Origin: Natronorubrum tibetense GA33
Lineage (GTDB): Archaea; Halobacteriota; Halobacteria; Halobacteriales; Natrialbaceae
Assembly (NCBI RefSeq): GCF_000383975.1
Contig: NZ_KB913017.1
Location: forward strand, 1,407,105 to 1,471,104
Length of the DNA stretch: 64,000 bases
Direction of reading: 5' to 3'
Shown here: one piece after another, positions 34,503-42,102 of the stretch
Position numbering within the stretch: the stretch's first letter is position 1
Layout of the letters: each line of letters begins with the position of its first letter
Made by a program: the position numbers and the translations under genes
Notes under the pieces: model-generated
What the model saw: the letters and a program-made list of their open reading frames with translations, nothing else
Told to the model about the DNA's origin: nothing
The model's database searches: none

Positions 34503-36279
34503 ACACGAACACGCAGAGACGACGGCGACGACGGACGAATCGACGAGCGAGCAACTGGTTGAACTGGCCAAGCGACGGGGCTACTTCTTCCAGTCTTCCG
34601 GCGCCTACGGCGGCGTCGGCGGCTTCTACACGTTCGGTCCCCAGGGCGCCTCGCTGAAGGGCAACGTCGAGGACGCCTGGCGCGACCGCTTCGCCGTCGC
34701 CGAGGGGAACATGGAAATCGACGCGCCGACGATCATGCCCGAACCCGTCTTCGAAGCCTCGGGCCACCTCGACGGCTTCGACGACATGCTCATCGAGTGT
34801 CCCGAGTGTGAGACGAGCAGCCGTGCAGACCACCTCGTCGAGGACAATACCGAGTACGAGGACGCTGAAAGTCTCCCGATTCCGGAGGTCGAGGAAATCA
34901 TCGCGGAGTACGAACTCGCCTGTCCCGAGTGCGGCGCCGGGCTGGCCGACGTCGCCGTCGAGAACTTCAACCTCATGTTCGCGACCAACATTGGCCCCGG
35001 CGACTCCGACCCCGGCTACCTCCGCCCCGAGACCGCACAAGGCATCTTCGTCGAGTTCCCGCGACTCAAGGAGTACGCGCGGAATCAACTGCCGTTCGGC
35101 GTCACCCAGATCGGTCGGGCCTACCGCAACGAGATCAGCCCGCGGCGTTCGATCATCCGAACCCGCGAGTTCACACAGGCCGAACTCGAGTACTTCGTCG
35201 ACCCCGAAGAGGACGAGCCGGATCTCGAGTCGGTCGCGGACGTCGAAGTCACGCTCTACCCGGCCAGCGAGCAGAATAAAGACGATGGCGACGAGATCGA
35301 GACGACCATCGGCGACGCCGTCGAAGAGGGCGTTATCTCGAGTCCGTGGGTCGCCTACTTCCTCGGCGTCGCGAAGCCGTGGTACGAGTCGGTCGGCGTC
35401 GACATGGACCGGTTCCGGTTCCGTCAGCACCTCTCGGGCGAGCGGGCCCACTACGCCAGCGACTGCTGGGACGCCGAAGGCGAGATCGACGGCAACTGGA
35501 TCGAGCTGGCCGGCTTCGCTTACCGCGGCGACTACGACCTCTCGAAACACGCCGAGCACTCCGGCGACCGCTTTACCGTCTTCAAGCAGTACGACGAACC
35601 CAAGACCGTCGAACGAGCCACCGTCGATCCCGACATGAGCTATCTGGGGCCGGAGTTCGGCGGCGCGGCTCAGGACGTGGTCGAGGAACTCGAGTCCCTC
35701 GCCGGCCGCGACCGCACTGCGTTCGAGGGCGACACCGTCGCAATCGATCTCGACGGCGAAACACACGAACTCCCCGTCGAGAAGACCGGCTTCTCGGTCG
35801 ACGAGGAGACGATCGCCGGCGAGCACATCGTCCCCCACGTCGTCGAACCTTCCTTCGGTGTGGATCGGCTGGTCTACACCGTGCTCCACCACGCCTACCG
35901 GGAGGACGAAGTCGACGGCGAGGAGCGAACGTATCTGGACCTCGAGCCGGAAGTCGCCCCGACGTTCGTGGGCGTCTTCCCGCTGCAGAACGACGCGGAA
36001 CTCGAGGCCCAGGCGAACGAAGTCGTCGCCGACCTGCGCGCGGAAGGGCTGTCGGTCACCTACGACGACTCGGGCAACATCGGCCGGCGCTACCGCCGGC
36101 AGGACGAGGTCGGCACGCCGTTCTGCGTGACCGTAGACTACGAGACGGTCGAAGACGAAGAGACGACCGTGACGGTTCGCGAGCGAGACACGACCGACCA
36201 GAAGCGCCTGCCAGTCGAGGGTCTCGCGGAGACGCTAGCCGAGATTCGAGAGGGCGACCTCGAGTTCGACGAACTGTAG
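34495..36279 (+). CDS. glyS: Glycyl-tRNA synthetase (homodimeric type)
   Basis: The 594-residue class II synthetase charges tRNA-Gly. Visible are the opening LAKRRGYFFQSSGAYGGVGG, zinc-type pairs CPECETSS and CPECGAGL, motif 2 with YRNEISPRRSIIRTREF, a motif 3 arginine in FGVDRLVYTVLHHAY, and a C-terminal anticodon-binding domain (VFPLQNDAELEAQANEV, SGNIGRRYRRQDEVGTPFCV). The start at 34495 overlaps the CBS gene; an in-frame upstream ATG would lie deeper inside that gene and is not needed. Confidence 0.97.
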   Translation: MSEHEHAETTATTDESTSEQLVELAKRRGYFFQSSGAYGGVGGFYTFGPQGASLKGNVEDAWRDRFAVAEGNMEIDAPTIMPEPVFEASGHLDGFDDMLIECPECETSSRADHLVEDNTEYEDAESLPIPEVEEIIAEYELACPECGAGLADVAVENFNLMFATNIGPGDSDPGYLRPETAQGIFVEFPRLKEYARNQLPFGVTQIGRAYRNEISPRRSIIRTREFTQAELEYFVDPEEDEPDLESVADVEVTLYPASEQNKDDGDEIETTIGDAVEEGVISSPWVAYFLGVAKPWYESVGVDMDRFRFRQHLSGERAHYASDCWDAEGEIDGNWIELAGFAYRGDYDLSKHAEHSGDRFTVFKQYDEPKTVERATVDPDMSYLGPEFGGAAQDVVEELESLAGRDRTAFEGDTVAIDLDGETHELPVEKTGFSVDEETIAGEHIVPHVVEPSFGVDRLVYTVLHHAYREDEVDGEERTYLDLEPEVAPTFVGVFPLQNDAELEAQANEVVADLRAEGLSVTYDDSGNIGRRYRRQDEVGTPFCVTVDYETVEDEETTVTVRERDTTDQKRLPVEGLAETLAEIREGDLEFDEL

Positions 36280-36405
36280 CGGTTCGGTTCAGTTTCTGCG
36301 CCCGATTCGGTTTCGAAACGGCTCTGTGCGGATTGCTGTCCCAACGCACCAATACAATCGCAGACGGGTCGCTGCCGAATCGAAAACGACGCACGAACGT
36401 CCGTC

Positions 36406-36804
36406 TCAGTCCGGGCTCCAGTCGCCGATACCACGAGCGACGAGCAAGTGGCCGAGAACGTAGAGCGGAACCGTGATCATGACACCGACCAGACCGTCGA
36501 CGGCGATTTCGCCCGGGATCGGCGGCAGAAACAGGAGCACTAGCACGGCGACAATTCCGATTGCGATAACGAGAAGGCGTCCAGCCAGCCCGAGATCTCG
36601 GGTCGCCGATCCGATCCACCGACCGATCGGCGACTGGGCGAGCGGTCCCAGCATGATCGCACCGACGACGGCCCCGACGGCGACCCAGTGCCAGTCGTGG
36701 ACAGTGGACGCATTGAGCGCCACGAGGAGGACACCACAAACGGCGCTCACGAGGTCGACCTTCGTCGGCGGCCGATCCGGAAAGAATCCGTACCAGCGTT
36801 GCAT
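36406..36804 (-). CDS. Small membrane protein, unknown function
   Basis: The 132-residue protein begins MQRWYGFFPDRPPTKVDL and has four hydrophobic segments: about residues 17-33, 41-57, 74-94 and 102-123. The loop between the second and third contains PIGRWIGSATRDLG. No family could be named. It stands alone, convergent with glyS and divergent from the dolichol kinase-like gene. Confidence 0.7.
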   Translation of the reverse strand: MQRWYGFFPDRPPTKVDLVSAVCGVLLVALNASTVHDWHWVAVGAVVGAIMLGPLAQSPIGRWIGSATRDLGLAGRLLVIAIGIVAVLVLLFLPPIPGEIAVDGLVGVMITVPLYVLGHLLVARGIGDWSPD

Positions 36805-36977
36805 CCTCTCGAGACCCGATTATTACAGCCGGACCGAATAGCTATCGGTTCGTCAACAGCTTCGTCGGAACCGGCTTCGGCCGATCGCTCGAGGGCTCAC
36901 CGATGACCGCAACCGACGACCCCGCGGCGCACACACAACCGACGGACTGAAGGTCCCGTTGTCCGAGGGGAAATGTG

Positions 36978-37568
36978 ATGGCCGACGAACTGAAGCGACG
37001 ACTCGTCCACTCGAGCGGGGCGGGGCTCGTCGCGCTCTACCTCCTCGCAGATTACTTCGAACTCGGGCTAACGTGGCCCCGGTTTCAGGTCCTGATGGTC
37101 GTCCTCGCCGTCGGTACGATCGGGCTCGAGTTCCTCCGCCTGCAGGTTGGACTCGACTGGCAGATCTACGACAAGCTAACGCGCGACTACGAGCAAGACC
37201 AGTTCGCGGGCTACGGCTACTACATGGTGAGTATGACCGTCGCCGTGCTCCTGTTCGATCCACAGATCGCCCTCCCCGCGATGTTGATGCTCGCAATCGG
37301 TGACCCGATCAGCGGGGCCGTCTCCGACGACAGCCTCAAGTTCGTCAAGGGGCCGAAAGTGCTCGTCACGATGTTCGTCGTGAGCGCGATCATCGCCGCG
37401 CCATTTCTCTTCGAGTACCCGCTCGCGGTCCTCGCGGCGGCGCTCGGCGCGACCATCGCCGACGGAATCAAGGTTCGGATCGGCGACTACATCGTCGACG
37501 ACAACCTGACGATCCCGATCTACGCGAGTCTGTTGGCGTGGGTCGTCATCGAATTTGTTCCCGTCTGA
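36978..37568 (+). CDS. Dolichol kinase / CTP-dependent lipid kinase-like membrane protein
   Basis: The 196-residue protein opens ADELKRRLVHSSGAGLVALY and has about six membrane segments, with the cytidylyltransferase-like block LMLAIGDPISGAVSDDSL and VKGPKVLVTMFV in the middle and ATIADGIKVRIGDYIVDDNL near the end. This is the layout of the SEC59/DGK1/VTE5 group, which uses CTP to phosphorylate polyprenols or diacylglycerol-like lipids. In haloarchaea a role in dolichol phosphate or prenol salvage is plausible. A purine-rich GAGGGG lies before the ATG at 36978; a GTG one codon earlier is an alternative start. Confidence 0.82.
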   Translation: MADELKRRLVHSSGAGLVALYLLADYFELGLTWPRFQVLMVVLAVGTIGLEFLRLQVGLDWQIYDKLTRDYEQDQFAGYGYYMVSMTVAVLLFDPQIALPAMLMLAIGDPISGAVSDDSLKFVKGPKVLVTMFVVSAIIAAPFLFEYPLAVLAAALGATIADGIKVRIGDYIVDDNLTIPIYASLLAWVVIEFVPV

Positions 37569-37651
37569 ATCGAGGTCGAAGCGATCCCGTTCCGGTCGAG
37601 ACCGCTCTCGAGGCGACGCAAAACAACAAGAACAGACGCCATCAAGAGCGA

Positions 37652-37831
37652 TCAGAGATCGGTCGCTCGGAACCGCCAGTAGCCGACGCCGATCGTGGCG
37701 ACGATCCAGCCGACGAGCACCGCGAGCGCGACGGCGAGCATGAGTCACTGTGCCATCCCCTTCGAGTACTCCGAGACGGGATACGCATCCGGGCCGCGCA
37801 TGCCGACGCGCTCTAGAAGGCGTACAGTGAC
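37652..37831 (-). pseudogene. C-terminal remnant of an ABC-2-type permease
   Basis: One minus-strand frame reads LERVGMRGPDAYPVSEYSKG, then a TGA stop at 37745-37747, then directly in the same frame MLAVALAVLVGWIVATIGV and GYWRFRATDL before a final TGA. The second part is a typical last membrane helix of an ABC-2 permease. The rest of the gene and its ATPase are missing, so this is a degraded fragment of about 180 bp. Confidence 0.6.
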
Positions 37832-37959
37832 GGAGTCTCGAGTTTGACGTACACAAAAACAATTGCCATCCAGAATATATCTATTTTGCGGTTAGTGTTA
37901 GAATTTACCATGCTAGGGATGAACGTTAGGAGAGCAAGCCCCGAATCCTGCGTCGAACC
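37832..37959. other. Upstream region of the PBP4-type gene
   Basis: An AT-rich patch with atatatctatttt at about 37875-37887 may contain the promoter of the following gene, which would then have a leader of roughly 50 nt. Nothing else was seen. Confidence 0.4.
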
Positions 37960-39423
37960 ATGTTCGAGACGTTTCGACTTGGCCGACGGCGGTTCGTACA
38001 GGCGACGGGACTCACAATGATCGCGGGAGCGGCGACGGGCGGGCAGGTGTCGGCCGCGACCGACTCTGACTCCGGAGAGCCGCCGGTCGACGCCGGCGAC
38101 GTGTTCGACCACCTCGATCGGGCGGCGATCAGCGTCTTCGCTCGGGACCTCGAGACCGGCGAGTCGATCGCAGACAGCGGTTCGTCCCGACCCGTGCCAC
38201 CGGCGTCGACGACGAAGGTGTTGACGACCGCGACCGCGTTCGACGAACTCGGCCCCGACTACCGGTACGAGACGACCGTCGGCGTTGTCGGCGACCGGCG
38301 GAATGACCGGGTCGTCGAATCGCTCGGAATTGTCGCTCGAGGCGATCCGGACGTGACGGCGGCGGATCTAGAATCGCTCGCGGAAGCCGTCGCCGAGACC
38401 GGCGTCCGGCGAGTCACCGACCGACTCGTCGTCGACGTCTCCGCGTTCGACGACGGCGAGCACGCGCCGGCGTGGACGCTCGGCGATGCCGTGAACTCCT
38501 ACGGCTCGAAGAGTTCGGCGTTTGTCGTCGATCACAACGAAGTCGAGGTCACGGTCAGTCGGCAGGGTAACGACTGCGAGTTCGACGTCGCGGTCGAACC
38601 CGATTCCGGGCTGATCGACGTCGACGTGGATGTCGAGTGCGTCGACGAGGACCGGTTCGTGACGATCACGACGACCGATCACTGGACGAACACCGTCGAA
38701 GTCGGTGGGCGGATGGTGCCCGACGACGAGGCGACGGCGGACGTTCCCGTCGGGACGCCCAACGAACACGCCGCCGGCGTCTTCGTCAGGGCGCTCGAGG
38801 AGGCAGGGGTCAACATCACACCGGACGGAGGTGGGCCCGAACCCGAGGTCGAGATCACCGACGAGCCGATCGAACTCACGGAAGAGCTCGCGACCCACGA
38901 GTCGAGACCGCTGTCCGCGATCACGGACGGACTCAACGACTGGTCGTACAACATGGTGGCCGAGAACATCGCCCGGACGGTCGCCGCCGAACGGGACGGC
39001 GTCGGCTCCTGGGCCGCCTGGGAGGGGATCCTCGGGTCGGCACTCGAGGACGCCGGCGCGGAGACGGCACAGATCCGCGACGGGTCCGGGCTCTCGAGGC
39101 ACGACCTCGCGTCCGCTCGCGACGTCGTCGCGATGATCGAGTGGGGACTCGAGGCGGAGTGGAGCGACACCTTCCGCGAGACGATCCCAATCGCCGGCGA
39201 GGAGGGAACGGTCAGAAACCGTCTGACCGACGTCGAGCCAACGGTTCGGGCCAAAAGCGGCTCGCTTCGGGGCGTGACGTGTCTCGCTGGCGTCGTCGAG
39301 GACGACGAGGAGCCGATCGCGAGCTTTGCGGTCCTCGCGGCAAACCTCACCGGCGAGCGAGCCAGCGGCGCGTCGCCGCGGGTCGACGAACTCGTTGCGA
39401 AGATCGCCGACGAAGCGACGTAA
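37960..39423 (+). CDS. dacB: PBP4-type D-alanyl-D-alanine carboxypeptidase/endopeptidase (peptidase S13)
   Basis: The 487-residue protein has a Tat signal (GRRRFVQATGLTMIAGAA) and an S13 peptidase domain. All three penicillin-binding motifs are present: SxxK as STTK at about residues 83-86, SxN as SYN near 329-331, and KTG as KSGS near 432. The DSV...SYGSKSSAFVVDHNEVEV part forms the extra domain of PBP4. In bacteria these enzymes trim peptidoglycan; haloarchaea have no murein, so the natural substrate is unknown and may be another peptide or an ester. The symbol follows the bacterial family. Confidence 0.9.
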   Translation: MFETFRLGRRRFVQATGLTMIAGAATGGQVSAATDSDSGEPPVDAGDVFDHLDRAAISVFARDLETGESIADSGSSRPVPPASTTKVLTTATAFDELGPDYRYETTVGVVGDRRNDRVVESLGIVARGDPDVTAADLESLAEAVAETGVRRVTDRLVVDVSAFDDGEHAPAWTLGDAVNSYGSKSSAFVVDHNEVEVTVSRQGNDCEFDVAVEPDSGLIDVDVDVECVDEDRFVTITTTDHWTNTVEVGGRMVPDDEATADVPVGTPNEHAAGVFVRALEEAGVNITPDGGGPEPEVEITDEPIELTEELATHESRPLSAITDGLNDWSYNMVAENIARTVAAERDGVGSWAAWEGILGSALEDAGAETAQIRDGSGLSRHDLASARDVVAMIEWGLEAEWSDTFRETIPIAGEEGTVRNRLTDVEPTVRAKSGSLRGVTCLAGVVEDDEEPIASFAVLAANLTGERASGASPRVDELVAKIADEAT

Positions 39424-39456
39424 GTGGTCGATCGGCGAGACGGGGTCGGACTCGAG

Positions 39457-39963
39457 TCAGGCGTTCAGCCGCCAGATTTCGAAGTTGAGCACCGTCGCGA
39501 ACGTCACCCACGCGAGATACGGCACGAGCAGCGCCGCGGCGCGACGGTCGACCCGACGGAAGGCAGCGATCGTCGCGACGACCAGCCCCCAGAGGACGAG
39601 GATGATGCCGAGGGCGATCAGCGGCGCCTCGAGCGTGAAGAATGCCGGTGTCCAGGCGACGTTGAACGCCATCTGCACGCCGAACAGGCCGAACGCGAGC
39701 CAGCGACCAGAAGAGTCGCTGCGCCAGACGAGCCACAGCGCGACGCCGAGGAACGTGAAGATCGCCGTCCAGACGATCGGAAACGCGATTCCGGGCGGGT
39801 AAAACCACGGCTTCGTGAGGCTCCGAAACCAGGGCGTATCGGGCGACGAGAGAACCCCGGGGAGGCTCCCGATCAGGTTGATCGCGAGCACGAATCCGAC
39901 GGCCTGAAGGAACGGATCACGGTCAGGTAGTCGACGCGTGACGCGGGCGAAGTCGGCGACCAT
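39457..39963 (-). CDS. tspO: TspO/MBR family protein
   Basis: The 168-residue protein has five membrane segments and the tryptophan-rich TspO motifs: PWFRSLTKPWFYPPGIAFPI (about residues 44-63), the helix FGLFGVQMAFNVAWTPAFF, and NFEIWRLN at the end. TspO proteins bind porphyrins and other tetrapyrroles and are linked to oxidative or osmotic stress. The ATG at 39963 fits the first hydrophobic segment; the 30 further in-frame residues upstream are not conserved. It is divergent from the first HTTM gene. Confidence 0.93.
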   Translation of the reverse strand: MVADFARVTRRLPDRDPFLQAVGFVLAINLIGSLPGVLSSPDTPWFRSLTKPWFYPPGIAFPIVWTAIFTFLGVALWLVWRSDSSGRWLAFGLFGVQMAFNVAWTPAFFTLEAPLIALGIILVLWGLVVATIAAFRRVDRRAAALLVPYLAWVTFATVLNFEIWRLNA

Positions 39964-40100
39964 AACGCGCGTACGACTCCAGTCCGGAAAGCGCTGGTGC
40001 TGTCGACGAACGGGAACGATACCGACGCGATCAGCGCGCACGACGCGTTCCATCGCGACCGATCCGAACGGTTCCGAACGGCGACTCTCCTAATGGAAAT

Positions 40101-40109
40101 ACCTATAGT
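40101..40109 (+). promoter_or_regulatory. TATA-like box of HTTM gene 1
   Basis: The sequence acctatagt is centred 29 nt before the ATG at 40134, consistent with a leaderless start. Confidence 0.6.
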
Positions 40110-40133
40110 GTTCGGTTAGAATCACGTTGACAG

Positions 40134-41786
40134 ATGGGTCCCGCTCTCCGTCCCGCCCTCCTCGAGTCGGGACGCTGGCTCCGAACCGCCCTCCACCGGC
40201 GCGTCCAGATCGACACGCGAACGCTGGCCGTCTTCCGGATCTTCGTGGGGTTGCTCGTCGTCGCCGACCTGCTGCTCCGGTCGCGGAACTTCCGGTACTT
40301 CTACACCGACGAGGGCGTCGCCCCGCGGTCGCTGGTGCTTGAGGCCTCAGCGAGCGATCCGTTCTCGATCTACCACCTGACGACGGATCCGACCCTGATC
40401 GCGGCCCTGTTCGTCCTCCAGGGGCTGATCGCCGTCCAGTTGATCGTCGGCTACAAGACGCGACTCGCGACAGTGTTGACGTTCCTGTTCGTCATCTCGC
40501 TGGATCACCACAACCCGTTCGTGCTGAGCTACGCCGACACGCTCTTCCGCCTCCTGCTGTTCTGGGCCGTCTTCCTCCCGTTGGGCGAGCGCTGGTCGGT
40601 CGACGCCGTTCACGCCGGCCGCGAGCCCAGATCGGCCGTCGCGAACGCCGCGACCGCGCTGATCATGGGCCAGATGGTCTACATGTACCTCACGAACGGG
40701 GTCATCAAATCCCAGTCCGACGTCTGGACGAGCGGCGACGCCGCACCGCTGGTGCTCGGCATCGACGAGATTACCTTCCTACTGGGCGACACCATCCGCC
40801 AGGTTCCGGCCTTTCTCGAGCTCGGCGGCCTGATCTGGTTCATCATCCTCCTGCTCTCGCCGCTGCTGATCCTCCTCCCCGGCCGGTGGCGATACCCCCT
40901 GATCGCGCTGTTCGCCGCGGGCCACCTCTCTTTCGCCATTTCGGTCCGCATCGGTGCGTTCCCCTACGTCGCGCTCGCGGGCCTGCTTGTCTTCCTCCAA
41001 ACACAATTTTGGGACGACCTGCAGCGGCTGGGACGGTACGCGGGTATCGATACCGAGCGGCTCTCCGCCCGCGCCGGGTCGCTCGAGCGGATCGCCACCG
41101 CGTTCCCGAGCTATCGACTGGACTCCGACCGGGCGGTGCGGATCCGTGGCCACGCCTACACGCTCGCACTCGGTGCTGTCGTCGTCACGCTCCTGTTCGT
41201 CGCGGCCGTCATGGTGTTCAACGTCGGGGCCGCGCTGGCCGACGACGGGAGCGACCGACCGATGGAAGATCGGGTCGAGGGGACGGTCGAAGAAACGCTC
41301 GCGGAGACGAGAGGCGTGAGTCAGGTCGAATCGACCGCCTCGAGATTCGGCGTCGATCAACCCATCGGCTGGGGCGTTTTCGCCGGGCCGGATCCGCGGA
41401 CGACGGACCGCTACTACGTCTTCCCCGCCGAAACCGAACACGGCGAGGTAGTCGACGCCTACACCGAAGGGCCGCTAACCTACGAGCGCCCCCACGACGG
41501 CCAGTTACAGAAGCAGTACGACACCTATCGAGAACGGTTCTACATGAACAGCGTCCGCCGCGGCAGCGTCCAGAACGCGGTCCCCGAACACCTGGCCGAG
41601 CACGTCTGCGAGCAGTGGGCCGAAGACCACGACGAGGAACTCGCGTACGTCAACATGTACGCGGTCCACGAGGACGTGACGTACGAGACGATTACCGACC
41701 CGAAGAATCGGGACCGGGAGTACCTCGAGATCTATCGCCACGGCTGCAGCGACAACGAGCCGAAAGTGATCGAACCGCCGGAATGA
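40134..41786 (+). CDS. HTTM domain membrane protein 1
   Basis: The 550-residue protein has an HTTM (vitamin K-dependent gamma-carboxylase-like) membrane domain in its first 370 residues, with about eight hydrophobic segments. Conserved blocks are IDTRTLAVFRIFVGLLVVAD, YHLTTDPTLIA, VGYKTRLATVLTFLFV, SLDHHNPFVLSYADTLFRLL and PLGERWSVDAVHAG. The last 170 residues are hydrophilic, with RTTDRYYVFPAE and a final DNEPKVIEPPE. Eukaryotic relatives oxidise vitamin K to drive carboxylation; the archaeal function is not established. It is a close paralogue of the gene at 48791 and a distant one of that at 46890. Confidence 0.9.
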   Translation: MGPALRPALLESGRWLRTALHRRVQIDTRTLAVFRIFVGLLVVADLLLRSRNFRYFYTDEGVAPRSLVLEASASDPFSIYHLTTDPTLIAALFVLQGLIAVQLIVGYKTRLATVLTFLFVISLDHHNPFVLSYADTLFRLLLFWAVFLPLGERWSVDAVHAGREPRSAVANAATALIMGQMVYMYLTNGVIKSQSDVWTSGDAAPLVLGIDEITFLLGDTIRQVPAFLELGGLIWFIILLLSPLLILLPGRWRYPLIALFAAGHLSFAISVRIGAFPYVALAGLLVFLQTQFWDDLQRLGRYAGIDTERLSARAGSLERIATAFPSYRLDSDRAVRIRGHAYTLALGAVVVTLLFVAAVMVFNVGAALADDGSDRPMEDRVEGTVEETLAETRGVSQVESTASRFGVDQPIGWGVFAGPDPRTTDRYYVFPAETEHGEVVDAYTEGPLTYERPHDGQLQKQYDTYRERFYMNSVRRGSVQNAVPEHLAEHVCEQWAEDHDEELAYVNMYAVHEDVTYETITDPKNRDREYLEIYRHGCSDNEPKVIEPPE

Positions 41787-42102
41787 GACGGCTCGACACG
41801 TACGGCAGCAAGAATCGTCCGTTGTGCAACCGGTAGCGAGCGTCCCACCGCCGTGAGACGATCATCGATCGCCGATCTGTCGTTTCATCGCGTTCCGTGC
41901 TGCTCTAGCTCGCTGCGCCGCGTCGGTCTCGTTCCAAAATCCAGCTCCGTTACGGACATCGTCCATGGATGCTACTATTCGGTACCGGTCTAAAATTCTT
42001 GTCTCCAGTGGCACAAGCGGAGGCCGTCTCTCGAATAACGGGTGGTTTTACTTCCGCTACGGTACGAGAACCCTTATTCACGCCGACGATGAACCATCGC
42101 CA
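41787..42102. other. Intergenic stretch before hef
   Basis: About 316 bp. It contains the hef promoter at its end but no supported gene or repeat elsewhere. Confidence 0.5.
42070..42079 (+). promoter_or_regulatory. TATA-like box of hef
   Basis: The sequence acccttattc is centred 28 nt before the ATG at 42103 and supports this start over an in-frame ATG at 41965. Confidence 0.55.

Noticed and set aside
34438-35892. 484-codon open frame antisense to glyS
   Set aside because: Same reason: GC-rich codon bias leaves the opposite strand open, and glyS is unmistakable.
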